From assembly GCF_026616205.1 (NCBI RefSeq), contig NZ_JANHGR010000003.1:124001-188000 (forward strand): a DNA stretch of 64,000 nucleotides. The letters run 5' to 3'. Numbering within the stretch: position 1 is the first letter of the stretch; each line of letters opens with the position of its first letter. The notes under the pieces were generated by a model, which saw only the letters and a list, made by a program, of their open reading frames with translations, did no database searches and had not been told where the DNA came from. Below, piece after piece: positions 16,829 to 24,019 of this stretch. The position numbers were made by a program, and so were the translations under genes. The stretch is from Halolamina litorea (GTDB taxonomy: Archaea > Halobacteriota > Halobacteria > Halobacteriales > Haloferacaceae).

Positions 16829-17940
16829 GAGTCCGTCACCCCCGGTTTCGGGACCGGCGTCGTTGAGGGCTCGAACGTCTCGACGGCACGCGCGACCGTT
16901 CGGAGGTCCTCGACCGAGAGCCCGGGGTGGACCGGCAGCGAGAGCACGCGGTCGGCCGCGCGCTCGGCGACGGGCAGGTCGGCCTCCACGTCGTCGTAGG
17001 CCGGTTGCTCGTGGATCGGCGTGGGGTAGTAGACCTTCGAGCCGACGCCGTGGTCCTCGAGGTGCGCCATCAGCGCCTCGCGCTCGTCGGTCCGGACGGT
17101 GTACTGGTGGTAGGAAGCGTCGACGCCGGGCCGTTCCGGCGGCGTCTCGACGGCGCTGTCGGCCAGTCGGTCCGTGAGGTAGGCGGCGTTCCCCCGGCGC
17201 GCGAGGTTGAAGAAGGGGAGCCGCCGGAGCTGTTCGCGGCCGATGGCTGCACAGACGCTGGTCATCCGGAAGTTGTGGCCGACTGTCGCGTGGTCGTAGC
17301 CCGACGTGCGGCCGTGGTCGATGTAGCGCCGGATGCGGTCGGCGAGGTCGGCGTCGTCGGTGGTGACCATCCCACCCTCGGCGCTGGTCGCGTTCTTGGT
17401 CGGGTAGAACGAGAAACACGCCGCGTCGCCGAGCGAGCCGACGGGTTCGCCCTTGTAGCGTGCGCCGTGGGCCTGGGCGGCGTCCTCAACCAGCGCCACG
17501 TCGTGAGCGTCCGTCAGCGCCCGGAGCCGGTCCATCTCGGCGGGGAAGCCGTAGAGGTGGACCGGGAGCACGGCGACCACGTCGTCGCGCTCGGCGAGGA
17601 CGCTGGCCACCGCAGCGGGGTCGATAGTCAGCGTTTCTGGGTCCACGTCGGCGAACACCGGCTCGCCGCCGGCCAGCCGGATCGCGTTGGCGCTGGCGAC
17701 AAAGGAGAACGGCGTCGTGATCACGGCGTCGCCGTCGCCGACGCCGAGGGCCTCGAAGACGGCGTGGAGCGCGGTCGTGCCGTTGGTGGTGGCGACCGCG
17801 TGCTCGGTGTCACAGAACTCGGCGAAGGCCTCCTCGAACTCACGGACCGCCGGCCCGTCTGCGAGTTGGCCGCTCTCCATCACGTCGCGGACGGCCTCGA
17901 TCTCGTCGTCGCCGATGTCGGGGTCAGCGATCGGGATCAT
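16825..17940 (-). CDS. DegT/DnrJ/EryC1/StrS sugar aminotransferase (WbpE-like)
   Basis: 371 residues. Substrate loop TNGTTALHAVFEALGVGDGD, AVLPVHLYG, VEDAAQAHGARY and the PLP lysine in FSFYPTKNATSAEGGM, then HNFRMTSVCAAIG. It belongs to the PLP-dependent sugar aminotransferases. Between a 3-oxidoreductase and an acetyltransferase, its likely job is to put an amino group on C3 of UDP-3-keto-GlcNAc-uronate, as WbpE does. It overlaps the acyltransferase gene upstream and the oxidoreductase gene downstream by 4 bases each. Confidence 0.9.
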   Translation of the reverse strand: MIPIADPDIGDDEIEAVRDVMESGQLADGPAVREFEEAFAEFCDTEHAVATTNGTTALHAVFEALGVGDGDAVITTPFSFVASANAIRLAGGEPVFADVDPETLTIDPAAVASVLAERDDVVAVLPVHLYGFPAEMDRLRALTDAHDVALVEDAAQAHGARYKGEPVGSLGDAACFSFYPTKNATSAEGGMVTTDDADLADRIRRYIDHGRTSGYDHATVGHNFRMTSVCAAIGREQLRRLPFFNLARRGNAAYLTDRLADSAVETPPERPGVDASYHQYTVRTDEREALMAHLEDHGVGSKVYYPTPIHEQPAYDDVEADLPVAERAADRVLSLPVHPGLSVEDLRTVARAVETFEPSTTPVPKPGVTDS

Positions 17941-18506
17941 GCGGTGTTCCCCCCGCGGAGCGTCTCGGGCAGCGGGCGGTGTTCGGCCGGCGAGCCGATG
18001 GCCAGCGTCCCCGGCGGCACGTCCTCTGTGACGACGGCGTCAGCGGCGACGAACGCGCGCTCGCCGACAGTCACCCCCGGGAGGACCGTCGCGTTGGCGC
18101 CGATCGAGACGTCGTCCTCGATGGTCGGCCCCTCGAGGTCGGCCTCCTGGCGCAACGGGTAGGGGTCGTTGGTGAGGACCGCGTGGGGACCGAGGAACAC
18201 CCGGTCGCCGATGGTCGTGTTCCGGGGGACGTACACCCCCGTTTGGAGGCTCACGTCGTCGCCGAGCGTGCAGTGACCGTCGATGACGGTGTTGGTGCCG
18301 ACGAGCACGTCGTCGCCGAGGATCGTTCCCTCGCGGATCACCGCGCCGTGGCCGGTCGAGAGCCGGTCGCCGACGACCACGTCGCCGTAGACGACGGTGT
18401 GGCTACGGATCGTTGGGTCTGCCCCGAGGCTGGGGCGGTCGTCGGCGTCGCCGAGGGTGGCGTCCGGGTGGATCTCCGCGTCCTGCCCGTACTCGGTGCC
18501 GGTCAT
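17937..18506 (-). CDS. Hexapeptide-repeat N-acetyltransferase (WbpD/WlbB-like)
   Basis: 189 residues from MTGTEYGQDA. About eight left-handed beta-helix hexapeptide turns are seen, for example VVYGDVVVGDRLS, VLVGTNTVIDGHC, VFLGPHAVLTNDPYPLR and VSIGANATVLPGVTVG, with a PPGTLAIGSPA ending. The loop TNDPYPLR is typical of WbpD/WlbB-type 3-N-acetyltransferases, which acetylate the C3 amine. The chosen start overlaps TGA of a possible 34-codon leader; an upstream ATG at 18545 would add 13 non-conserved residues. First clear gene of the glycan operon. Confidence 0.88.
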   Translation of the reverse strand: MTGTEYGQDAEIHPDATLGDADDRPSLGADPTIRSHTVVYGDVVVGDRLSTGHGAVIREGTILGDDVLVGTNTVIDGHCTLGDDVSLQTGVYVPRNTTIGDRVFLGPHAVLTNDPYPLRQEADLEGPTIEDDVSIGANATVLPGVTVGERAFVAADAVVTEDVPPGTLAIGSPAEHRPLPETLRGGNTA

Positions 18507-18657
18507 CGGCCCGCTCCCCCCGGGATGTCGGCCGTGGACTGGCATCCAGCTCGCGCGGGGAACACGGTGCTGGTCCGTCGGTCAGGTCGGAATGCTGTGG
18601 GTGACATAGTCGATACCGCCGATGGCGGGTACGAGAGGGTCCCGGCGACCGGGCCAA

Positions 18658-18664
18658 AGTTATA
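18658..18664 (-). promoter_or_regulatory. Possible TATA box of the glycan operon
   Basis: CTATAAC on the minus strand lies about 155 bases before the acyltransferase ATG, or about 50 before the short ATG at 18607, leaving an unusually long leader. Confidence 0.35.
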
Positions 18665-18711
18665 GAGGGGCTTTCACGGCGTTAAGCGGCCGCTGTACGG
18701 GTGACGGTGCC

Positions 18712-19416
18712 TCAGCGCGGCGGCTTGCTGGCGACGACGAACGTGCTATTGCCCACTACCGCCGAGCCCGGGGTGCGGTTGCCGACCAGTTCGACAACCT
18801 CGAAGCCGACCGCGCGGACGATTCGGACGAGCGAGAGCGGGTCGGTGAAGTGCGCCGTCGCGCCGTCCTCGGTCGTCAGGTACGGGGAACCGGCGAGCAG
18901 TGTCCCCGCGTTGCGCCGCCAGAAGCGCGCCAGCTTCCCGATCCAGTAGCGCGTCGGCGGGAGCGGGAGCAGCCACCTGAGGACGTTCTGGCTGCTGAAC
19001 GCGAAGCGGCCGCCGGGTTCGAGCACGCGAAAGGTTTCCCGGATGGCGGCGGCCCGCGCCGACTCGGGGCGGAGCCAGTCGAGCCCGTTGTACGAGAACA
19101 GGACGTTGCTGAAGCTCCCGTCGGTGAACGGGAGCGTCGCGGCGTCGGCCGCGAGGTAGCGGACCTCGGGGTCGGCGGCCGCGGCGACCGCGAGCATCGG
19201 CCGGCTGCTGTCGAGCCCGACCGTCTCGAACCCCTCCTCGGCGAGCACCGCCGAGGTGCGACCGGTCCCGCAGCCGAGGTCGAGCGTGCGGCCGTGGGGA
19301 TCGAAGTACCGATCGACCGCGTAGCGCTCGCGCCGACGAAGACCCTCCTCTCGGGCCGCCGCGTAGGTCGTCACCACGTCCGCGCGGTCGTAGTAGTCGG
19401 GGACGCGACGGCTCAC
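18712..19416 (-). CDS. Class I SAM-dependent methyltransferase
   Basis: 234 residues. The SAM-binding motif I is [20 protein letters not shown], motif II is [16 protein letters not shown] and motif [23 protein letters not shown], with [20 protein letters not shown]. It is a typical Methyltransf_11 fold; the C-terminus has a hydrophobic [11 protein letters not shown] segment. The substrate is unknown: a sugar or lipid precursor is plausible because the gene overlaps the beta-helix lipoprotein gene by 4 bases and precedes the glycan operon. Confidence 0.88.
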   Translation of the reverse strand: MSRRVPDYYDRADVVTTYAAAREEGLRRRERYAVDRYFDPHGRTLDLGCGTGRTSAVLAEEGFETVGLDSSRPMLAVAAAADPEVRYLAADAATLPFTDGSFSNVLFSYNGLDWLRPESARAAAIRETFRVLEPGGRFAFSSQNVLRWLLPLPPTRYWIGKLARFWRRNAGTLLAGSPYLTTEDGATAHFTDPLSLVRIVRAVGFEVVELVGNRTPGSAVVGNSTFVVASKPPR

Positions 19417-20882
19417 GGCCTGAGCGGCCCGAGGGGCTGGTAGGCGCCCTCGTCGTCGCAGTTCTTCTCGTCGGGGGTCGAACTCAGCCGGACGTTACGG
19501 CGCTCTATCGTCGAGTTCGAGAAGGAGAGTGGTTCGTTGGTGACCGAGACGCAGGTGTCTACCACTTCGCCACCGACGCCGGTCGTGACGATGCCGTCGC
19601 GGTCGTCGCCGGGCTGGTGAATGCAGAGGCCGCGGAACGAGCAGTTCTCCCGCCCCGAAGCCTGGACCGCGGCGCCGCCCGCGGCGTCGCCAGTGATCCG
19701 GACGTTCTCGAATCCGAACGGGCCGTGGCGGACCGACTCGCCGGCACCGGAGTTGGGTTGTTTCACCCGGAGTGCGTTCACGCCGTCGGCGTCGACCCGG
19801 ATGCGGCAGTTCCTGATCGTCGCGGACTCCAACTCGGAGGCGATCGTGATGGCGCCGTCGCTGCTCGGGACTTTGAGCATCTCGACGAGGCAGTCCTCGA
19901 CGACGTGGTCGTGGCCGCCGCGGAGCCGGATCCCGCGCATGTTCTTCCCGACAGCGTCGGCGTCGTCACAGCGGACGTGGACGCCCCTGACCTCGCTCGG
20001 CTCGCTCGTGGTGATGCGGACGCTCGCGACGCCGTTGTTGCGGAACGATCCCCCGTGAACCTTGATCGAGCCCTCCGGCGGATCAGCGTAGAGCCCGTTG
20101 TCCGGGAACCCGTCGATTCGGCAGTCGAGGAACGTCACGTCGCCGTGGTTGTCGTCGCCGACCTCACAGCCGGTCACGCCCGGTTCGGTGGAGCCGTCGG
20201 GAAGGCTGAGCCGGTGGACGAACCCCTTGCCGTCGGGCGACGTCACGTCGAGTCTGAACACGTCCTGTGGCACGTCGACGACGCCGTCGACCGAAAGGTC
20301 CCGGAGAACGACGAGGTCGTTGGCCGTCGCGGAGATGGGACGGGCGCCGGTGTTCTCGGCGGTGAAGTCGAAGGTGAACCCGCGGACGAGGAGGCTCGAC
20401 AGCGGGTCGGGATAACCGACGGTGAGCAGTACCGTGTCGAACCCCTCCGCCGGGACGATGGTGGCGTCGTCGCCCAAGAGCCCGAGTCGGCCGGGGCCGG
20501 CATCCGTGTCGGTCGCCCCATTGAGCGCGACGGTGTCCTCGATCCGGTACTCACCGGGCGGAAAGTACAGCAGCGTCCCATCGTCGGCGTGCTGTTTGAG
20601 CAGGTCGTCGATGGGTTGGTTCCCGTCGGTGTCGGCCCCCAGATCCGCGAGGTTCGTGACCGAGTCGAGCCCCCATCGGTCGGCGACGGTCTCGGGGTGG
20701 CTCGACTGGACGCGTTCGCGGTAGTCCCACGGCTCCGGCGTACTCGTTGTCGGGTCGCCCATCGTCGCCGGCGGGTCAGTCTCGGGACGTTGAGGCGAGT
20801 CACTCGGGCCGGTACCTGCACACCCGACGAGACTCACGCTGCCGAGACTGCCGAGCCAGCCGAGAAGCTGACGGCGGTTCAT
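19413..20882 (-). CDS. Tat-exported beta-helix (pectate lyase-like) lipoprotein
   Basis: 489 residues from [21 protein letters not shown]: a twin-arginine signal with a lipobox Cys near residue 21, then a Ser/Pro/Thr-rich linker. The rest is a right-handed parallel beta-helix: [17 protein letters not shown] (pectate-lyase superfamily 3-like entry), then repeated [56 protein letters not shown]. It is paralogous to the N-terminal half of the protein at 24019-26175 (GIRLR followed by ENC in both). A surface polysaccharide-interacting or lyase role is inferred. No active site could be assigned. Confidence 0.8.
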   Translation of the reverse strand: MNRRQLLGWLGSLGSVSLVGCAGTGPSDSPQRPETDPPATMGDPTTSTPEPWDYRERVQSSHPETVADRWGLDSVTNLADLGADTDGNQPIDDLLKQHADDGTLLYFPPGEYRIEDTVALNGATDTDAGPGRLGLLGDDATIVPAEGFDTVLLTVGYPDPLSSLLVRGFTFDFTAENTGARPISATANDLVVLRDLSVDGVVDVPQDVFRLDVTSPDGKGFVHRLSLPDGSTEPGVTGCEVGDDNHGDVTFLDCRIDGFPDNGLYADPPEGSIKVHGGSFRNNGVASVRITTSEPSEVRGVHVRCDDADAVGKNMRGIRLRGGHDHVVEDCLVEMLKVPSSDGAITIASELESATIRNCRIRVDADGVNALRVKQPNSGAGESVRHGPFGFENVRITGDAAGGAAVQASGRENCSFRGLCIHQPGDDRDGIVTTGVGGEVVDTCVSVTNEPLSFSNSTIERRNVRLSSTPDEKNCDDEGAYQPLGPLRP

Positions 20883-21095
20883 CTGTGGGACACTGTGACT
20901 GCCGCTACCTTCGTTATGCGGCGTCGATTCGGGTTCCTCACGGTGGTACTGGCCCGGCCGCCGGTCGGCGTTCTGTTGGGTAAAGGAACTGTTACTCGGC
21001 GGGGAACGCGCGGCGCAAGCGTCGCCGGCGGTGGGGCCGTGGCGCCGAGGAGCCACGATGTGGCTAACGAAGACGCCGGCTCACGTAGACGACGT

Positions 21096-21296
21096 ATGTC
21101 ACTGATGGGCGTAGCGAACGCGACGGTGTTACAGTTCTTCTCGGGACAGTTCCTCGAGTTGGCGATCCTCTTTTTCGTCCTCGCCGTCGTCGCCGCGATA
21201 GTCGGCGCCCGCGGCGTCGCCGGGGTGAGCATGGCGGCCGCCCGCTGGCTGATCATCGCGTTCCTCGTGTTGGCGCTGATCACCGCGATCCTGTGA
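21096..21296 (+). CDS. DUF1328-like small membrane protein
   Basis: 66 residues, starting [20 protein letters not shown]. Two hydrophobic helices, [20 protein letters not shown] and [16 protein letters not shown], match the short DUF1328/YtjA-type membrane family (F-L-V-x-A-x-x-A-x-x-G-x-x-G-V-A). The function is unknown. It is divergent from the beta-helix lipoprotein. Confidence 0.7.
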   Translation: MSLMGVANATVLQFFSGQFLELAILFFVLAVVAAIVGARGVAGVSMAAARWLIIAFLVLALITAIL

Positions 21297-21379
21297 GGCA
21301 GGGTGGGCTCGCCGGCAGCACCGCTCGGGGACAGTATGGTACTCATTTACAAACTTAATCGCCGTCCTTCTTCGGTGGT

Positions 21380-21532
21380 ATGCGACTCGACTGCCCCCAC
21401 TGTGGTGCGCGCCTGCTGGTCTCTGCGGCGGAGCGCGCCATCCAGAACGCACCAGGAGTGGATAGCCGGCTCCAAGGCGGGGAGTACACCTGCAACGAGT
21501 GTCAGAGCGACCTCGACGTGTACTACTTCTGA
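21380..21532 (+). CDS. Small two-CxxC zinc-ribbon-like protein
   Basis: A 50-residue gene: MRLDCPHCGARLLV at the start and GEYTCNECQSDLDVYYF at the end. Two C-x2-C knuckles separated by about 30 residues indicate a zinc ribbon. It follows an AT-rich stretch (CATTTACAAACTTAATC, about 21343-21360) that could hold the promoter. Such small zinc-finger proteins are abundant in haloarchaea and often unannotated; the specific target is unknown. Confidence 0.6.
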   Translation: MRLDCPHCGARLLVSAAERAIQNAPGVDSRLQGGEYTCNECQSDLDVYYF

Positions 21533-21877
21533 CCGCGTCGCGGTCGTTGGCCGGGAGCCCGCCGGGCGCTCGGCCGGCAGGGAGCGCGTAGGGGCCGCAA
21601 ACCGTGCGGTAATCGCCACTTTACAATACTGCAATCCGTCCAAGGGGTAACCGGGACCGGCCGAGTCAACCACGACGTTGGCCTGTTCCATTCCCCCCCC
21701 CCATCCCGATCCTGACCCCGAGCGGGGAGGTGCTTTCCTCACCTCCCCGTCCCCCCTTTCGACGACCTGAACGAGACCCCAAGCGACGGCCGCGGGAGCC
21801 GTCACCGCCGGGAACAGCAGTTGGCGCATCAATCAAATTTATAACTATTAGCCGCAATTGATACGAGATAGAGCACG
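21533..21877. other. Intergenic region with hairpin and AT-rich promoter
   Basis: No gene is seen. It contains a run of nine cytosines, a strong hairpin GGGGAGGTG/CACCTCCCC at 21724-21748, and near its end an AT-rich stretch with an ATCAAT/ATTGAT inverted pair (about 21828-21862) around the TATA box of the next gene, which could be an operator. Confidence 0.4.
21837..21847 (+). promoter_or_regulatory. TATA box for the winged-helix regulator gene
   Basis: ATTTATAACTA is centred about 36 bases before the ATG at 21878. Confidence 0.55.
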
Positions 21878-22213
21878 ATGGAGTCGGAGCCAAGGACTGA
21901 GACAGATATCCGTCTCGACGCTGTCAGCCACGCCGCGCGTCGGCGGGTGCTGTATACCCTGTTGGCCGCACGCTGGAACGGCAGTTCGGGTGTCAGTATC
22001 GGCTCGATCTACCCCGAGCGTGGCGAGAACCAGGTGGTGGAGCTGTACCACCTCCACCTCCCGAAGCTCGAGTCGGGCGGGTTCGTCGGCGTCGACAGGG
22101 AGCAGGACCGCGTAGAAGTCGGCCCTCGGTTCGACGAGATCGTTCCGCTGCTCGACCACTTGGCGGAGGACGCCGCCACAGAGTACGGGACGGTCGGCTG
22201 CCGGGAGCGCTAG
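21878..22213 (+). CDS. DUF7344-like winged-helix transcriptional regulator
   Basis: 111 residues. The N-terminal helix IRLDAVSHAARRRVLYTLLA is the first helix of the wHTH. YPERGENQVVELYHLHLPKL is the recognition region, and FVGVDREQDRVEVG the wing. It is a cytoplasmic DNA-binding regulator of the short haloarchaeal DUF7344-type class. Just downstream lies the TnpB element, so its usual 3' neighbours may have been displaced. The AT-rich inverted repeat in front of it could be autoregulatory. Confidence 0.75.
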   Translation: MESEPRTETDIRLDAVSHAARRRVLYTLLAARWNGSSGVSIGSIYPERGENQVVELYHLHLPKLESGGFVGVDREQDRVEVGPRFDEIVPLLDHLAEDAATEYGTVGCRER

Positions 22214-22279
22214 CGGGCACCGCGGCGCCGCGAGAACCATGCGGTCAGCGGGAGCAGTCAGCGTTTTTCAAGGTGGAGC

Positions 22280-22332
22280 CTCCGGCCTCAAGGAGCGACC
22301 GAAGCGTAGCGAAGGGAGCGAGTAGGCCGGAG
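22280..22332 (+). repeat. Palindromic left end of the TnpB element
   Basis: Perfect 9-base arms CTCCGGCCT (22280-22288) and AGGCCGGAG (22324-22332) enclose CAAGGAGCGACC...GGGAGCGAGT. This core resembles the right-end hairpin at 23750-23790 (CTCAAGGANCGA then GGGAG, TAGG), suggesting a related RNA-like structure at both ends. Confidence 0.5.
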
Positions 22333-22419
22333 AGGAAACCGACATGGTACGACACAACCGGCAGACTGCGACCGGCAAACTCCCATATGTTCAAGTACCG
22401 TCTACCCTTCTCTGAAGTC

Positions 22420-23667
22420 ATGGACGTGCGTCGAACTGCCGTCGTGAAACTCGACCTTTCCGACGAGCAACGCGACGCACTCCATCGAACCGCCGAGCAA
22501 TACCTGTACTGTGCAAACCGAACTGGCGACTACTGTTGGTCCGACATCTCCTACACCGAGTGCAAGACCAACAAGCGAGAGGTTCGTGACGCGCTCTACT
22601 CCAAACTTCGAGAGGAGACGGACCTACAGGCACAACTCGTCCAAGCCGCCATCAAACGCGCTGTCGAAGCCGTCAAAGGCGTTATTGAACGGTGGAAGAA
22701 GGGACAGCGTGTCTCTTGCCCGACATTCACCGCCAAGACGATGGACTACGACGCGCGGAGCGCGACCTTCTACCGAAACAAGGTGTCGCTGGCAACTGTT
22801 GAGGGCCGCGTCGAACCGTCGTTCGTTCTCCCAGCAGACAGTCCGACGCCCTACGAGCGGTACGTACTCCCAGAGGACTACGAGTTCCGCGAGAGTACGC
22901 TTCGGTACGACGCGGCCACTGACGAGTTCTACATCCAACTTTCGACGCGGCGGATAGACGGCGACGAAGAGGTTCCGGCAGATACCGAGCACCCCGACCA
23001 AACGGTCCTCGGTATCGACCTCGGCGTCAACAGTCTCGCGGTCTCCTCAACCGGCACGTTTTGGCAGGGAGACGACTACAACCACTGGTGCCGCGAGTTC
23101 GAGAAACGACGTGGAGAGATGCAACAGCGCGGCACACAAGCCGCGCACAACGCCCTGCTTCGACTCGGAAAGCGCGAAGATGCGTGGCGCAAACAGTACA
23201 TCCACACGGTCGCTAACGAGCTTGTCGCGGAAGCCGTCGAACACGACTGTGACGTAATCGTGTTCGAGGACTTGAGCGGCATTCGAGAGCGTCTTCCGCA
23301 CGCGAAGTGGCATCACGTTTGGGCGTTCCGACGCCTGTTCGAGTACGTCTCCTACAAAGCACCCGAGCAGGGCGTCTCTGTGGAGCAAGTCGAGCCGAAC
23401 CACACGTCTCAACGCTGTTCTCGGACGGATTGTGGGTTCACGCACGAGGACAACCGCCACGGGGAACACTTTGAGTGCCAGAAGTGTGGCTACGAGGTGA
23501 ACGCGGACTACAACGGCGCGAAGAACATCGGGCTACGGTACGCTCGAAAGCGGACACACAGACTCCGTTCCTCGCCCACGTCGGGGAGCGGAGACGTAGA
23601 AGTAGACCTGCGTGTGAATGGTGGGACGTTGAACGGCGAGAGTCACCGGCCTATTGCTGGTGACTGA
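22420..23667 (+). CDS. tnpB: RNA-guided endonuclease TnpB
   Basis: 415 residues from MDVRRTAVVKLDLSDEQRDA, the usual TnpB beginning; an ATG at 22387 would add 11 residues. The split RuvC site is complete: Asp in VLGIDLGVNSLAVSS, Glu in VIVFEDLSGIRERL and Asp in NADYNGAKNIG. The zinc finger is CSRTDCGF...CQKCGY. The helical lobe with KRAVEAVKGVIERWKKGQ precedes it. TnpB cuts DNA guided by an RNA (reRNA/omegaRNA) from the element's right end, next to a short transposon-adjacent motif. All catalytic residues being present, it is probably active. No TnpA is present. Confidence 0.93.
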   Translation: MDVRRTAVVKLDLSDEQRDALHRTAEQYLYCANRTGDYCWSDISYTECKTNKREVRDALYSKLREETDLQAQLVQAAIKRAVEAVKGVIERWKKGQRVSCPTFTAKTMDYDARSATFYRNKVSLATVEGRVEPSFVLPADSPTPYERYVLPEDYEFRESTLRYDAATDEFYIQLSTRRIDGDEEVPADTEHPDQTVLGIDLGVNSLAVSSTGTFWQGDDYNHWCREFEKRRGEMQQRGTQAAHNALLRLGKREDAWRKQYIHTVANELVAEAVEHDCDVIVFEDLSGIRERLPHAKWHHVWAFRRLFEYVSYKAPEQGVSVEQVEPNHTSQRCSRTDCGFTHEDNRHGEHFECQKCGYEVNADYNGAKNIGLRYARKRTHRLRSSPTSGSGDVEVDLRVNGGTLNGESHRPIAGD

Positions 23668-23800
23668 TTGCTGGGAGTCCACATCAAAGCCCCATCACCA
23701 GAAATCGGTGATTTCTGGTTAGCAGTCAGAACACGACGCGTTCTGACGACACCCTCAAGGACCGAGGCGCGTATGCGCCGAGGGAGTAGGGTGGGGTAGT
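23640..23800 (+). ncRNA. Predicted reRNA/omegaRNA scaffold at the TnpB right end
   Basis: Consecutive hairpins start at the 3' end of tnpB: AGTCACC/GGTGACT (23641-23665), CCAGAAAT/ATTTCTGG (23698-23718), GTCAGAAC/GTTCTGAC (23725-23747) and GGCGC-GTAT-GCGCC (23766-23779) within CTCAAGGACCGAGG...GAGGGAGTAGGG. In TnpB systems this region is transcribed with the gene's 3' end and its downstream flank acts as the guide. Sense-overlapping RNAs of this kind are known from haloarchaeal tnpB genes. The 3' end and guide start are not determined. Confidence 0.6.
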
Positions 23801-24019
23801 TTACCGGACCGTACCGAGGTCCCGAACCGAAGCCTCGTCGACGATCATGAACGCGTCCTCCGCCAGCAGGTCCTCGTCGGTGGGGAGCACCAGTGCCCGG
23901 TTCTCGCCGTTCGTGTTGGTGCTGATCACGTCGAGTTCGACGACTTCGTAGCCGAGGTCGTCGGTGGGGTCCGGGTCCTCCGAGACGTCCCACCAGTCCG
24001 TCGAGGGGTCGTGTTGCAT
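23801..24019 (-). CDS. Small acidic hypothetical protein coupled to the beta-helix gene
   Basis: 72 residues, MQHDPSTDWWDVSEDPDPTD, then GYEVVELDVISTNTNGENRA and a final ASVRDLGTVR. Strongly acidic, no membrane span, no recognised domain. Its ATG overlaps the TGA of the large secreted protein upstream (TGATG), so it is probably translated with it. The TnpB element's right end adjoins the stop codon, which may mean the C-terminus was trimmed or replaced. The function is unknown. Confidence 0.55.
   Translation of the reverse strand: MQHDPSTDWWDVSEDPDPTDDLGYEVVELDVISTNTNGENRALVLPTDEDLLAEDAFMIVDEASVRDLGTVR

Larger units (their letters stand above)
22280..23800 (+). mobile_element. IS200/IS605-family IS1341-type element carrying only tnpB
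   Basis: The element consists of a palindromic left end, a full-length tnpB and a right end with several hairpins. No tnpA (Y1 transposase) is present, so it is a solo TnpB element. The gene has visibly less biased codon use than its neighbours, consistent with transfer. Boundaries are estimated from the hairpins and are not exact. Confidence 0.6.

Noticed and set aside
19617-21296. A 559-codon plus-strand frame
   Set aside because: It is the antisense of the beta-helix lipoprotein for most of its length; only its end (21096-21296) is a real small membrane protein.
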